From: DAOSVX01 sp964440405
GTDB lineage: Bacteria > Bacillota_I > Bacilli_A > RF39 > UBA660
Assembly: GCA_964440405.1 (NCBI GenBank)
Contig: CAYTSB010000021.1
Coordinates: 1 to 14,735, forward strand
Reading direction: 5' to 3'
DNA length: 14,735 nucleotides
A program made the translations under genes and the position numbers. Numbering within the stretch: the stretch's first letter is position 1; each line of letters starts with the position of its first letter. A model generated the notes under the pieces. That model saw only the letters and a list, made by a program, of their open reading frames with translations, was not told where the DNA came from and ran no database searches. This document shows positions 6,861-13,416 of this stretch, in pieces.

Positions 6861-8636
6861 ATGAAGAAGTATACCAGTAGAGAACTTAGAAATTTATATC
6901 TTAATTTTTTCGAACACAAAAATCACAAAATAATTCCTAGTGCCTCATTGATACCGGAAAATGATCCAACTGTGTTATTTACCATGGCTGGCATGCACCC
7001 TTTAGTCCCTTATCTTTCTGGGGAACATCATCCCGGAGGTAAAAGACTAGTAAATGTTCAAAAATGTATTAGAACTGGGGATATAGAATCAGTTGGGGAT
7101 GCAGCACATTTAACATTTTTTGAAATGATGGGGAATTGGAGTTTGGGCGATTATTTTAAAAAAGAATCAATTAGCTACAGTTATGAATTTTTAACTGATC
7201 AAAATTATTTAAATTTAGAAAAAGATAGACTTTATTTTAGTATTTTTAAAGGTGATGAAGATTTCCCTAAAGATGAAGAGAGTTTCAAAGCATGGCTTGA
7301 TTGTGGAGTAGAAGAAGATCATCTTGTGTTTTTACCTAAAGAAGATAATTTTTGGATTTTAGGAAGTGGCATCGGACCTTGTGGACCAGATACCGAGATT
7401 TATTATGATACCTTAAAACCCAAATGCTCTCCCGATTGTCATGTTGGTTGTTCTTGTGGTAAATATTTAGAAATTTGGAACAATGTTTTTATGGAGTATT
7501 ATCGACATGAAAACGGGACTTTTGATAAACTAAGCCAACAGAATGTTGATACCGGAATGGGACTTGAAAGAACTTTAACTGTTTTAAATGGTTATGATTC
7601 AGTTTATGACACTGATTTATTTAATAATTTAAAATTAAAATTAGAAAAACTATCTAATATGGATTATGAAAGTAATCAAACTAGTTTTAGAATTATTATG
7701 GATCATATTAGATCAGCAACATTCATTTTAGGTGATTATCATGGCATAAAACCAGCAAATACCGGTGCTGGTTATGTCTTAAGAAGACTAATTAGAAGAA
7801 CTATCAGCCATTTAAAGAAATTAAATATTGCTGATTCCTTATCTCAAATAGCCGAGGTTGTAATTAATGATTATAAGGATATTTATCCTGAATTGGATCT
7901 TAATAAGAACTTTATTTTAACTGAACTCACTTTAGAAGAAAATAAATTTAACAAAACCCTTGTCAGTGGTGAAAGATTATTTAATAAAGTGGCCAGAAAT
8001 GCTAAAGATAATATTATAAATGGAATTGATGCCTTTAAATTATTTGATACCTTTGGTTTTCCTTTAGAATTTACAATTGAACTTGCTAAAGAACGAGGTT
8101 TAGAAGTAGATATAAAAGGATTTAGACAAAGATTTAAAGAGCATCAGGAAATCTCAAGAACAATTGATGCAGGAGCATTTAAAGGTGGTCTGGCTGATCA
8201 GGGAACGGAAACAATTAAGTATCATACCTTAGCTCATATTTTATTAGCCGGCCTTCAAAAATTGTATGGTAAAGATATTATTCAAAAAGGATGTAATATT
8301 ACTTCAGAAAGAATTAGATTTGATTTTAATTTAGATCATAAGATGACTGATGAAGAAAAGCAAGAACTAACCATCTTTGTAAATGATACTATTAAAAGAA
8401 ATCTGCCAGTAACATGTACTGAAATGAGTTATGAAGATGCTAAAAAAATGGGCATCCACGGTACATTTGAAGATAAATACAGTTCAATTGTCAAGGTTTA
8501 CCAAGTAGGTGATGTATCTATGGAAATATGTGGGGGACCGCATATTAATAATACGAGTGAAATTGGAACTTTTAAAATTATTAAAGAAGAATCATCAAGT
8601 GCAGGAGTAAGAAGAATAAAAGCTATATTAGAATAA
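6861..8636 (+). CDS. alaS: Short alanyl-tRNA synthetase lacking the barrel linker and C-Ala domain
   Basis: This enzyme charges tRNA-Ala. The class II catalytic core is complete: motif 2 region VNVQKCIRTGDIESVGDAAHLTFFE and motif 3 GMGLERT (from 232). A Cys-rich insert C189/C193/C197/C199 is probably a zinc site. The tRNA-recognition domain runs to about 430 (LFDTFGFPLEFT near 396). The editing zinc site is intact: H455/H459 (HTLAH) and C557/H561 (CGGPH). Length is 591 residues against the usual 870-880. Only about 25 residues separate the recognition domain from HTLAH, against about 130 in E. coli, so the beta-barrel linker is missing. The protein ends at GVRRIKAILE, just where the DHHA1/C-Ala domain normally begins. 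No coding remnant follows, so this is a real short form. From memory, a short class of about 590 residues exists in some bacteria. AAGGAG before the ATG is strong, and there is no room for a T-box. It is the last gene of the operon. Confidence 0.9.
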   Translation: MKKYTSRELRNLYLNFFEHKNHKIIPSASLIPENDPTVLFTMAGMHPLVPYLSGEHHPGGKRLVNVQKCIRTGDIESVGDAAHLTFFEMMGNWSLGDYFKKESISYSYEFLTDQNYLNLEKDRLYFSIFKGDEDFPKDEESFKAWLDCGVEEDHLVFLPKEDNFWILGSGIGPCGPDTEIYYDTLKPKCSPDCHVGCSCGKYLEIWNNVFMEYYRHENGTFDKLSQQNVDTGMGLERTLTVLNGYDSVYDTDLFNNLKLKLEKLSNMDYESNQTSFRIIMDHIRSATFILGDYHGIKPANTGAGYVLRRLIRRTISHLKKLNIADSLSQIAEVVINDYKDIYPELDLNKNFILTELTLEENKFNKTLVSGERLFNKVARNAKDNIINGIDAFKLFDTFGFPLEFTIELAKERGLEVDIKGFRQRFKEHQEISRTIDAGAFKGGLADQGTETIKYHTLAHILLAGLQKLYGKDIIQKGCNITSERIRFDFNLDHKMTDEEKQELTIFVNDTIKRNLPVTCTEMSYEDAKKMGIHGTFEDKYSSIVKVYQVGDVSMEICGGPHINNTSEIGTFKIIKEESSSAGVRRIKAILE

Positions 8637-8656
8637 AGTTTGTTTAATTATAAGTA

Positions 8657-8715
8657 ATAAAAGACCGACTTATGATGATATAACTTCAGAATAATAAGTT
8701 TAATTGGGATTTTAT
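8657..8715 (+). ncRNA. Possible structured RNA element in the alaS 3' region
   Basis: Nested inverted repeats suggest one folded element. ATAAAA (8657-8662) pairs with TTTTAT (8710-8715), GA (8663-8664) faces GA (8708-8709) as possible tandem G-A pairs, CC pairs with GG (8706-8707), and ACTTAT (8668-8673) pairs with ATAAGT (8694-8699) around a 20-base loop. A second option pairs AACTT (8682-8686) with AAGTT (8696-8700), which would exclude the inner helix. It has no clear promoter of its own and matches no RNA family I recognise. The pairings are short and AT-rich, so chance is a serious alternative. Confidence 0.25.
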
Positions 8716-8752
8716 CTAAAGAAGAAAAATATTTAAATAAATATTTTCTCTT

Positions 8753-8775
8753 AAAAAGCTTTTTAAGCTTTTTTT
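8753..8775 (+). terminator. Intrinsic terminator of the permease-alaS operon
   Basis: AAAAAGCTT (8753-8761), loop TTT and AAGCTTTTT (8765-8773) form a 9-bp stem running into extra T residues. A further AT-only hairpin, AAAATATTT (8726-8734) with AAATATTTT (8739-8747), lies just upstream. Confidence 0.75.
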
Positions 8776-8777
8776 AA

Positions 8778-8806
8778 TTGTTTATTTAATAATTTAATGA
8801 TAAAAT
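8778..8806 (+). promoter_or_regulatory. Promoter of the IreB-ruvX-mltG operon
   Basis: TTGTTT (8778-8783), a 17-base spacer and TAAAAT (8801-8806) with TG at 8798-8799 (extended -10) form a plausible promoter. It begins three bases after the preceding terminator and lies 22 bases before the ATG at 8829. Confidence 0.6.
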
Positions 8807-8828
8807 GATATTGCTGGGAAGTGATTAG

Positions 8829-9077
8829 ATGGACAAGACAATGATGTTTAATCTCAAGGAAATTGAGGAAGCTTTTATTAATGTAACTTTACTAGAGGTT
8901 TATGATGCTCTAAAAGAAAGAGGTTATAATCCAATCAATCAGTTAGTTGGTTACTTAATAAGTGGTGATCCTGGTTATATTTCTAGTTATAAAGATGCTC
9001 GTAAAAAGATTATGGAATTAGATCGAGTAGAAATTTTAAATACATTACTGATTGGTTATATGAGAAATAAAAGATGA
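8829..9077 (+). CDS. IreB family regulatory phosphoprotein (UPF0297)
   Basis: IreB is a small cytoplasmic protein phosphorylated on N-terminal Thr residues by the PASTA kinase IreK in Enterococcus faecalis, where it lowers cephalosporin resistance. Relatives (YrzL in B. subtilis, ReoM in Listeria) control peptidoglycan precursor supply through MurA stability. This 82-residue protein has the family signature DKTMMFN at the N-terminus, with T4 as the likely phosphorylated residue. GYNPINQLVGYLISGDPGYI (about 33-52) and a helical tail follow. It starts its operon, and its TGA overlaps the ruvX ATG by four bases (ATGA). The neighbours ruvX, DUF1292 and mltG match the usual context. The partner kinase is not in this window. 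Which of the characterised functions applies here cannot be decided. Confidence 0.92.
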   Translation: MDKTMMFNLKEIEEAFINVTLLEVYDALKERGYNPINQLVGYLISGDPGYISSYKDARKKIMELDRVEILNTLLIGYMRNKR

Positions 9078-9487
9078 AAATTTTAGGATTAGATTTGGGG
9101 ACAAAAACTATAGGGATAGCAATCAGTGATAAACTTAATTTAATTGCGATGCCATATGGGGTAATTAGATTCAAAACTGATGCAGATATTTATTCTAAAT
9201 TAGATGAAATAATTAAAAAAGAAAAAATTATTAAAATAATTTTAGGGTTCCCTAAAAATATGAATAATACTATCGGTAGTGCTGGTGAGCGCTCACTTGC
9301 TTTTAAAAAAATATTAGAAAATCGTTATCAGATAGAAGTTATTTTAATTGACGAAAGACTATCTACTGTCGAGGCTGAAAATATTTTAATAGAAGCTAAT
9401 ATGAGAAGAATGAAAAGGAAAAAAGTAATTGATGGATTAGCAGCAGCTATCATCCTGGAAAATTATTTGAATAAGAAAGGTGAATAA
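9074..9487 (+). CDS. ruvX: RuvX/YqgF family RNase H-like nuclease
   Basis: YqgF/RuvX is an RNase H-fold protein first proposed as a Holliday-junction resolvase and later tied to 16S rRNA 5' end maturation. The 137-residue protein (typical about 140) has the family motifs with acidic catalytic residues: GLDLGTKTIGIAIS (D7 in GLDLG), LGFPKNMNNTIG and IDERLSTVEA (Asp and Glu around 94-95). A further Asp occurs near the C-terminus in KKVIDGLAAAIIL. Its ATG overlaps the stop of the IreB-family gene by four bases, indicating coupled translation. The next gene begins one base after its stop. Whether it acts mainly on junctions or on rRNA is not settled by sequence. Confidence 0.93.
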   Translation: MKILGLDLGTKTIGIAISDKLNLIAMPYGVIRFKTDADIYSKLDEIIKKEKIIKIILGFPKNMNNTIGSAGERSLAFKKILENRYQIEVILIDERLSTVEAENILIEANMRRMKRKKVIDGLAAAIILENYLNKKGE

Positions 9488-9488
9488 T

Positions 9489-9767
9489 ATGGAAGAAAAA
9501 GCAAAGAATACATTTGAAATAATCAACGATGAAGGCAAAAAAATAGAATGTGAGGTTTTATTTACTTTTGATTCTGATGAAACTAATAAAAGTTATATTG
9601 CCTATACTGATAATTCTTTAGATGAACAAGGAAATGTCAGAGTATATGCTTCAAGTTATGACAAAACTGGTGAAAATAAAGAATTATCACCAATTGAAAC
9701 AGATAAAGAATGGGCAATTATTGAAAGTATTTTTAGTGAATTACAGAAAAAAGTTAATGAAGAGTAA
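9489..9767 (+). CDS. DUF1292 family protein (YrzB-like)
   Basis: This is a 92-residue, acidic, soluble protein of unknown function with the DUF1292 pattern: ITI-like strand FEIINDEGKKIECEVLFTF, then KSYIAYTDN, EQGNVRVYASSYD and ELSPIETDKEWAIIESIF. Family members are almost always encoded between ruvX and mltG or in the IreB cluster, as here. AGGTGA (9478-9483) supports the ATG at 9489; an in-frame GTG at 9480 lies inside that ribosome site and is rejected. mltG follows after five bases. The family function is unknown; conserved linkage suggests a role in the same cell-wall or ribosome-related context, but this is inference. Confidence 0.88.
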   Translation: MEEKAKNTFEIINDEGKKIECEVLFTFDSDETNKSYIAYTDNSLDEQGNVRVYASSYDKTGENKELSPIETDKEWAIIESIFSELQKKVNEE

Positions 9768-9772
9768 TCTGC

Positions 9773-10822
9773 ATGAAACACAAATATATAAAATTAATTA
9801 TAATTTTTTTAGTAATCGTAATTATTTTATTAATTAGTTATTTCTTTTATTTATTAACTCCAGTTAATGATAATTCTGAAACATTTAAATATAAAATTAA
9901 TTTGGGGACTTCAGTTAGAGAAATAGTTGACGATTTAAAAGAAAAATCTTTAATTAAAAGTGAGTATGCTACTTTAATTTATCTTAAACTTAATTCTAAA
10001 ATAGTATTTAAAGCTGGTACCTATGAACTAAGTAGAGACATGGCAACTGATGAGATTTTAAATATTTTTAATAAGGGTCTTTCTATTGAAAAAGAAGGTA
10101 TTAATATTACTTTTGTTGAAGGTAAAAGGCTAACTAAATATGTAAGTCTTATCAGTGATAAATTTAACTACAGTGAGGAAGAAATCTATGAAGTTTTAAG
10201 CAATAAAACATATCTTAATGAATTAATTGATAAGTATTGGTTTATTACTGCTGAAATCTTAAATAAAGATCTTTATTATCCGTTGGAAGGATATTTATAT
10301 CCGGATACTTATAATTTTAGTTTAGATTCATCAATTGAAGATATTATTAGTGTTTTATTAAATAATTTTAATAAAAAATTAGAGCCTTATAAAACCAAAA
10401 TCGAAGCTAGTAAATATACATTTCATGAAATATTATCTCTAGCTAGTGATGTTGAATTAGAGGGAAAAACAGTAACTGATCGTAAATTAATCGCTGGAAT
10501 TTTTCTCAATCGCTTAAATAAAAACATGAGTTTAGGCAGTGATGTTACCACCTATTATGCAGTTAATAAAGAGTTGAATGAGGAATTATGGCAGAAGGAC
10601 CTAAATGAAATAAACCCATATAATACTAGGGGAGGTAATATGTCTGGTAAAATAAATGTTGGTCCAATCTGTAATCCAGCAATGTCATCAATTACAGCAG
10701 TTTTAGAACCAACTAATAGTGACTATTATTATTTCTACGCCGATTATAAAGGAGACGGGACTATATATTATACTAGGAATCTTACTGAACACCAAAAAAT
10801 TGTCAGTAAATTTGAGAAATAG
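9773..10822 (+). CDS. mltG: MltG family endolytic peptidoglycan transglycosylase
   Basis: MltG (YceG/YrrL) is a membrane-anchored enzyme that cuts nascent glycan strands and so ends peptidoglycan polymerisation. The 349-residue protein has one N-terminal membrane segment (about 4-27, in-to-out). A LysM-like subdomain covers about 38-90, and the YceG catalytic domain carries LEGYLYPDTYNF. LASDVELE (L223-E230) corresponds to the LASIVEKE active-site stretch; E228 is the presumed catalytic residue. FLNRLNKNMSLGSDVTTYYAV and VGPICNPAMSSITAVLEPTNSDYYYFYAD match the conserved C-terminal part. Two positions differ from the commonest form (Asp in LASDVE, and VTT for the usual PTV), but the catalytic Glu is kept. 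It follows the DUF1292 gene by five bases without an obvious strong ribosome site, suggesting coupled translation. Confidence 0.93.
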   Translation: MKHKYIKLIIIFLVIVIILLISYFFYLLTPVNDNSETFKYKINLGTSVREIVDDLKEKSLIKSEYATLIYLKLNSKIVFKAGTYELSRDMATDEILNIFNKGLSIEKEGINITFVEGKRLTKYVSLISDKFNYSEEEIYEVLSNKTYLNELIDKYWFITAEILNKDLYYPLEGYLYPDTYNFSLDSSIEDIISVLLNNFNKKLEPYKTKIEASKYTFHEILSLASDVELEGKTVTDRKLIAGIFLNRLNKNMSLGSDVTTYYAVNKELNEELWQKDLNEINPYNTRGGNMSGKINVGPICNPAMSSITAVLEPTNSDYYYFYADYKGDGTIYYTRNLTEHQKIVSKFEK

Positions 10823-10833
10823 GAAGTGAAAAA

Positions 10834-11428
10834 ATGAAAAATGTTTTGATGGAAATGGAAGAATATGCTCAGGATAAAAATATTCCCATAATTGAAAAAG
10901 ATTCAATAGCATTTATCATGAAATATATTAAATTAAATAAAGTTAAAAAAATCTTAGAACTTGGTTCAGCAATTGGTTATTCAAGTATTTTAATGGCTAG
11001 TACTGAAAGCGATATTGAAGTAACAACAATTGAAAAAGATGAAATTAGATATCTAGAATGTTTAAAAAATGTAAAAAAATGTAACTTGGAAACTAGGGTT
11101 AATGTAGTATTTCAGGATGCTTTAGATGTTAATTTGTCCGGAGTAAGTTATGATTTAATATTTATAGATGCCGCTAAAGGAGATTATATAAAATTTTTTG
11201 AAAAATACAAATTCTTCTTAAATCCTGGTGGANNNNNNNNNNGTCATTATTACGGATAATTTAAAATTTTATGGTTATGTTAAAAATAAAAAAGATATTC
11301 AAAATGATAAACTTAAAAAAGTAGTTGATCGAATAGATGAATACATTAAATTCTTAAAAGAAAATGATGAATTTATAACCAAGTTTTATGATATTGGTGA
11401 TGGACTTTCAATCAGTTATAAAAAGTAG
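10834..11428 (+). CDS. Family 3 class I SAM-dependent O-methyltransferase (YrrM-like), interrupted by an assembly gap
   Basis: This is a class I methyltransferase of the catechol-type, metal-dependent O-methyltransferase family. YrrM of B. subtilis (TrmR) methylates 5-hydroxyuridine at position 34 of tRNAs. SAM motif I ILELGSAIGYSS (40-51), acidic VTTIEKDE (strand beta2), FQDALD and the metal-binding stretch FIDAAKGDY (D112) are present. The run of 10 N at 11233-11242 falls between NPGG and VIITDNLKFYG, which are normally adjacent. As written the N run shifts the frame and creates an early stop at 11255-11257. Removing the N joins the two parts in frame into about 194 residues, close to the family norm. 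I therefore call one intact gene across the gap. AGGAAGTGA sets the start, 11 bases after mltG. It is the last gene of the operon. Confidence 0.85.
11233..11242. other. Assembly gap (10 N)
   Basis: This is an exact run of 10 N inside the O-methyltransferase gene. The length looks like a fixed scaffolding placeholder and not a measured distance. Homology at the junction suggests that few or no bases are really missing. Confidence 0.95.
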
Positions 11429-11448
11429 TATATTTAATACTATTTTTT
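11426..11448 (+). terminator. Intrinsic terminator of the IreB-mltG operon
   Basis: TAGTAT (11426-11431), loop ATTTA and ATACTA (11437-11442) pair, and the stem can extend outward through a G-U and A-T pairs into the T run 11443-11448. The left arm contains the TAG stop codon of the methyltransferase. Confidence 0.75.
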
Positions 11449-11530
11449 AATATATTTATAGAAAGTTTATTAAATATTAGAATAAAAAACAAATAATTAT
11501 GTTTATATATTATATCTATATCATCTGGTA

Positions 11531-11559
11531 TTGACTTTTTGGTAAAAAAGTAGTATTAT
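11531..11559 (+). promoter_or_regulatory. Promoter of greA
   Basis: TTGACT (11531-11536) and TATTAT (11554-11559) are separated by exactly 17 bases, each one mismatch from the sigma-A consensus. It is the clearest promoter in the window. The leader of about 27 bases carries GAGAGGTGA before the ATG at 11593. Confidence 0.8.
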
Positions 11560-11592
11560 TTGGTAGTTGTAAAATTTTATGAGAGGTGAATT

Positions 11593-12063
11593 ATGACAGA
11601 AAAAAAAGACATTTATTTAACAGCTGAAGGTTATCTAGAAATAGAAAACGAACTTAGTGATTTAAAGTTAAATAGGCGCCCCGAGGTAATAAAAGCTTTA
11701 CAAGAAGCTAGGGCTCTTGGAGATTTATCCGAGAACGCTGACTATGATGCAGCTCGTAATGAGCAGGCTCAATTAGAAGCAAGAATTAAAGAATTAGATT
11801 ATATGTTAGAACATGCCAAGATAATTGATAAAATTGATAAGAATAAAGTTAGCGTTGGTACTTCAGTCACCATTAATTATGTTGATGATGATGATAGTGT
11901 CACTTATAAAATTGTAGGTTCCTTGGAAGCAGATCCATTTAATAATAAAATTTCAAATGAATCACCAGTGGGAATGGCAATTATGAATCGTCAAGTTGGA
12001 GATATTATTTCTGTGGAAAGTCCTAACGGATCATATAAAGTTAAGATTACCAAAATCGCTTAA
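11593..12063 (+). CDS. greA: Transcription elongation factor GreA
   Basis: GreA enters the secondary channel of RNA polymerase and stimulates cleavage of backtracked RNA. The 156-residue protein has the usual size. The N-terminal coiled coil covers about 1-78, with the tip GDLSENADYDAARNEQ carrying the acidic residues that act at the polymerase active site. A C-terminal FKBP-like domain follows from about 82 (VSVGTSVTINYVDDDDSVTYKIVG, ending GDIISVESPNGSYKVKITKI). It has its own promoter and terminator, so it is a single-gene unit. In B. subtilis, genes for U32 peptidases and uridine kinase lie between yrrM and greA; they are absent here. Confidence 0.96.
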   Translation: MTEKKDIYLTAEGYLEIENELSDLKLNRRPEVIKALQEARALGDLSENADYDAARNEQAQLEARIKELDYMLEHAKIIDKIDKNKVSVGTSVTINYVDDDDSVTYKIVGSLEADPFNNKISNESPVGMAIMNRQVGDIISVESPNGSYKVKITKIA

Positions 12064-12075
12064 TGGCGGTTTTTT
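12052..12075 (+). terminator. Intrinsic terminator of greA, overlapping its stop codon
   Basis: AAAATCGC (12052-12059) pairs with GCGGTTTT (12066-12073) through one T-G wobble, and T runs to 12075. The TAA stop (12061-12063) lies in the 6-base loop, so the last codons of greA form the left arm. Confidence 0.75.
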
Positions 12076-12076
12076 C

Positions 12077-12105
12077 TTGTATATTAAAAATAAGTGTAAT
12101 ATAAT
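12077..12105 (+). promoter_or_regulatory. Promoter of tig
   Basis: TTGTAT (12077-12082) and a perfect TATAAT (12100-12105) are 17 bases apart, beginning two bases after the greA terminator. AAAGGA at 12119-12124 serves the ATG at 12133. Confidence 0.7.
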
Positions 12106-12132
12106 ATATTAGTATTTGAAAGGAATGTTAAG

Positions 12133-13377
12133 ATGAAAAATGTACACGAAATAGAAATTGAAATTAAAGGAAAGGAATGGGAAAAAGCCTTAGATAATTC
12201 TTTTAAAAATAAAAGTAAGACAGTAAAAGTAGATGGGTTTAGAAAAGGCGCTGTTCCTAAAGAAGTATATTTAAAGAAATTTGGAATCGAATCTTTATTT
12301 ATGGATGCTGTAGATGAAGCGTTGCAAATTGCTTATAAAAAATTACTTGGTGAAAATGATATTACTCCTGTAATTGAACCTAAGGTAGATATTAAACATA
12401 TTTGTAGTGATTGCGTAACTTTTAGTTTTACTATTATATCTAAGCCAATTATTAAATTAGGGGCTTATAAAAATTTAAAAGTAAAAAAAGAAGAAGCAAA
12501 AATTACCAAAGAAGAAATTGATAATGAGTTGGCTTCACTTCGTAATAAATTTGCTGATGTTATTGTTAAAGAAGATGGCGAACTCAAAGTTGGTAATACT
12601 GCTGTGATTGATTTTGAAGGAATAGTTGATGGTAAAAAACTAGATGGTGCAACTGGATCAAATTATCCTTTGGAAATTGGCAGTAATACCTTTATTCCGG
12701 GATTTGAGGATGGATTAGTCGGAATGAAAATTGGCGAGGAAAAAGAATTAAATTTAAAATTCCCAGATAACTATACTGATGAACTTAAAAATAAGGATGT
12801 TTTGTTTAAAGTTAAATTAACTGGTATTAAAGAAAGAATTTTACCGGAACTAAATAAAGAATTCTATGAAGATTTAGGATATGAACATATTAAAGATGAA
12901 AAAGGTCTAAGAACTGAAATAGAAAAAGGTTTAAAAGTTCGTAAAAATGCTGAATTAGAAAATGCTTATATTGAAAAACTATTAGCAATGGCAGCAAGCA
13001 ATATGAAAATAGAATTAAATCCTGAAATTATTGAGGATGAGCTTCATCGAATGATTCATCAATACGAAGAACAATTAAAAATGCAAGGCTTATCTTTAGA
13101 TCAATATTTTGAATTTACTAAAGGGAACATGGATGATTTAAAAAAGAATATGACTCCTGAAGCTGAGAAAAGAATTAAATATCGTTATTTACTAGAAGAA
13201 ATTACTAATAAAGAAAAAATTGAAATAACTGATGCTGATGCCAAAGTTGAAGCTAAAAAATTAGCAGAAAACTATGGTATGAAAGAAGAAGAATTCCTAA
13301 CTCAGTTTGGTGGCTTAGAAATGGTAAAATACGATTTATCAATGCGTAAAGCAATTGAAATAATTAAAGAAAATTAA
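12133..13377 (+). CDS. tig: Trigger factor, ribosome-associated chaperone
   Basis: Trigger factor binds near the ribosome exit tunnel and shields nascent chains. The 414-residue protein has the three family parts. The N-terminal domain carries the ribosome-docking signature GFRKGAVPKEVYLKKFG (35-51). The FKBP-type prolyl isomerase domain (about 150-240) contains GNTAVIDFEGIVDGK and FIPGFEDGLVGMKIGEEKEL. A helical C-terminal chaperone domain with LHRMIHQYEEQLKMQGLS follows. The signature normally begins near residue 43, so this protein is about eight residues shorter at its N-terminus. The upstream frame meets a stop at 12097-12099 with no alternative start, so the short end is real. Length is slightly below the usual 430. 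It forms a single-gene unit between greA and the surface protein. Confidence 0.95.
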   Translation: MKNVHEIEIEIKGKEWEKALDNSFKNKSKTVKVDGFRKGAVPKEVYLKKFGIESLFMDAVDEALQIAYKKLLGENDITPVIEPKVDIKHICSDCVTFSFTIISKPIIKLGAYKNLKVKKEEAKITKEEIDNELASLRNKFADVIVKEDGELKVGNTAVIDFEGIVDGKKLDGATGSNYPLEIGSNTFIPGFEDGLVGMKIGEEKELNLKFPDNYTDELKNKDVLFKVKLTGIKERILPELNKEFYEDLGYEHIKDEKGLRTEIEKGLKVRKNAELENAYIEKLLAMAASNMKIELNPEIIEDELHRMIHQYEEQLKMQGLSLDQYFEFTKGNMDDLKKNMTPEAEKRIKYRYLLEEITNKEKIEITDADAKVEAKKLAENYGMKEEEFLTQFGGLEMVKYDLSMRKAIEIIKEN

Positions 13378-13398
13378 CAAGCTAAAGCTTGTTTTTTT
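13376..13398 (+). terminator. Intrinsic terminator of tig
   Basis: AACAAGC (13376-13382), loop TAAA and GCTTGTT (13387-13393) form a perfect 7-bp stem overlapping the stop codon, followed by T to 13398. Confidence 0.85.
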
Positions 13399-13416
13399 AT
13401 GGAATTAAATTAGTAC

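Noticed and set aside
8637..8760. Frameshifted remainder of AlaRS (C-Ala domain) after the alaS stop
   Set aside because: All three frames hold early stops and none resembles a DHHA1/C-Ala sequence; the protein is truly short.
9622..9837. Plus-strand ORF of 71 codons overlapping the DUF1292 and mltG genes
   Set aside because: It is out of frame with two well-supported genes, and its translation is low-complexity Lys/Asn/Tyr without any motif.
10703..10912. Minus-strand ORF of 69 codons across the mltG/methyltransferase junction
   Set aside because: It is antisense to two real genes, with Phe/Leu-rich translation and no start signals.
10834..11257. Premature stop making the O-methyltransferase a pseudogene
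   Set aside because: The stop appears only because the 10-N placeholder shifts the frame; the flanking residues are contiguous in homologues.
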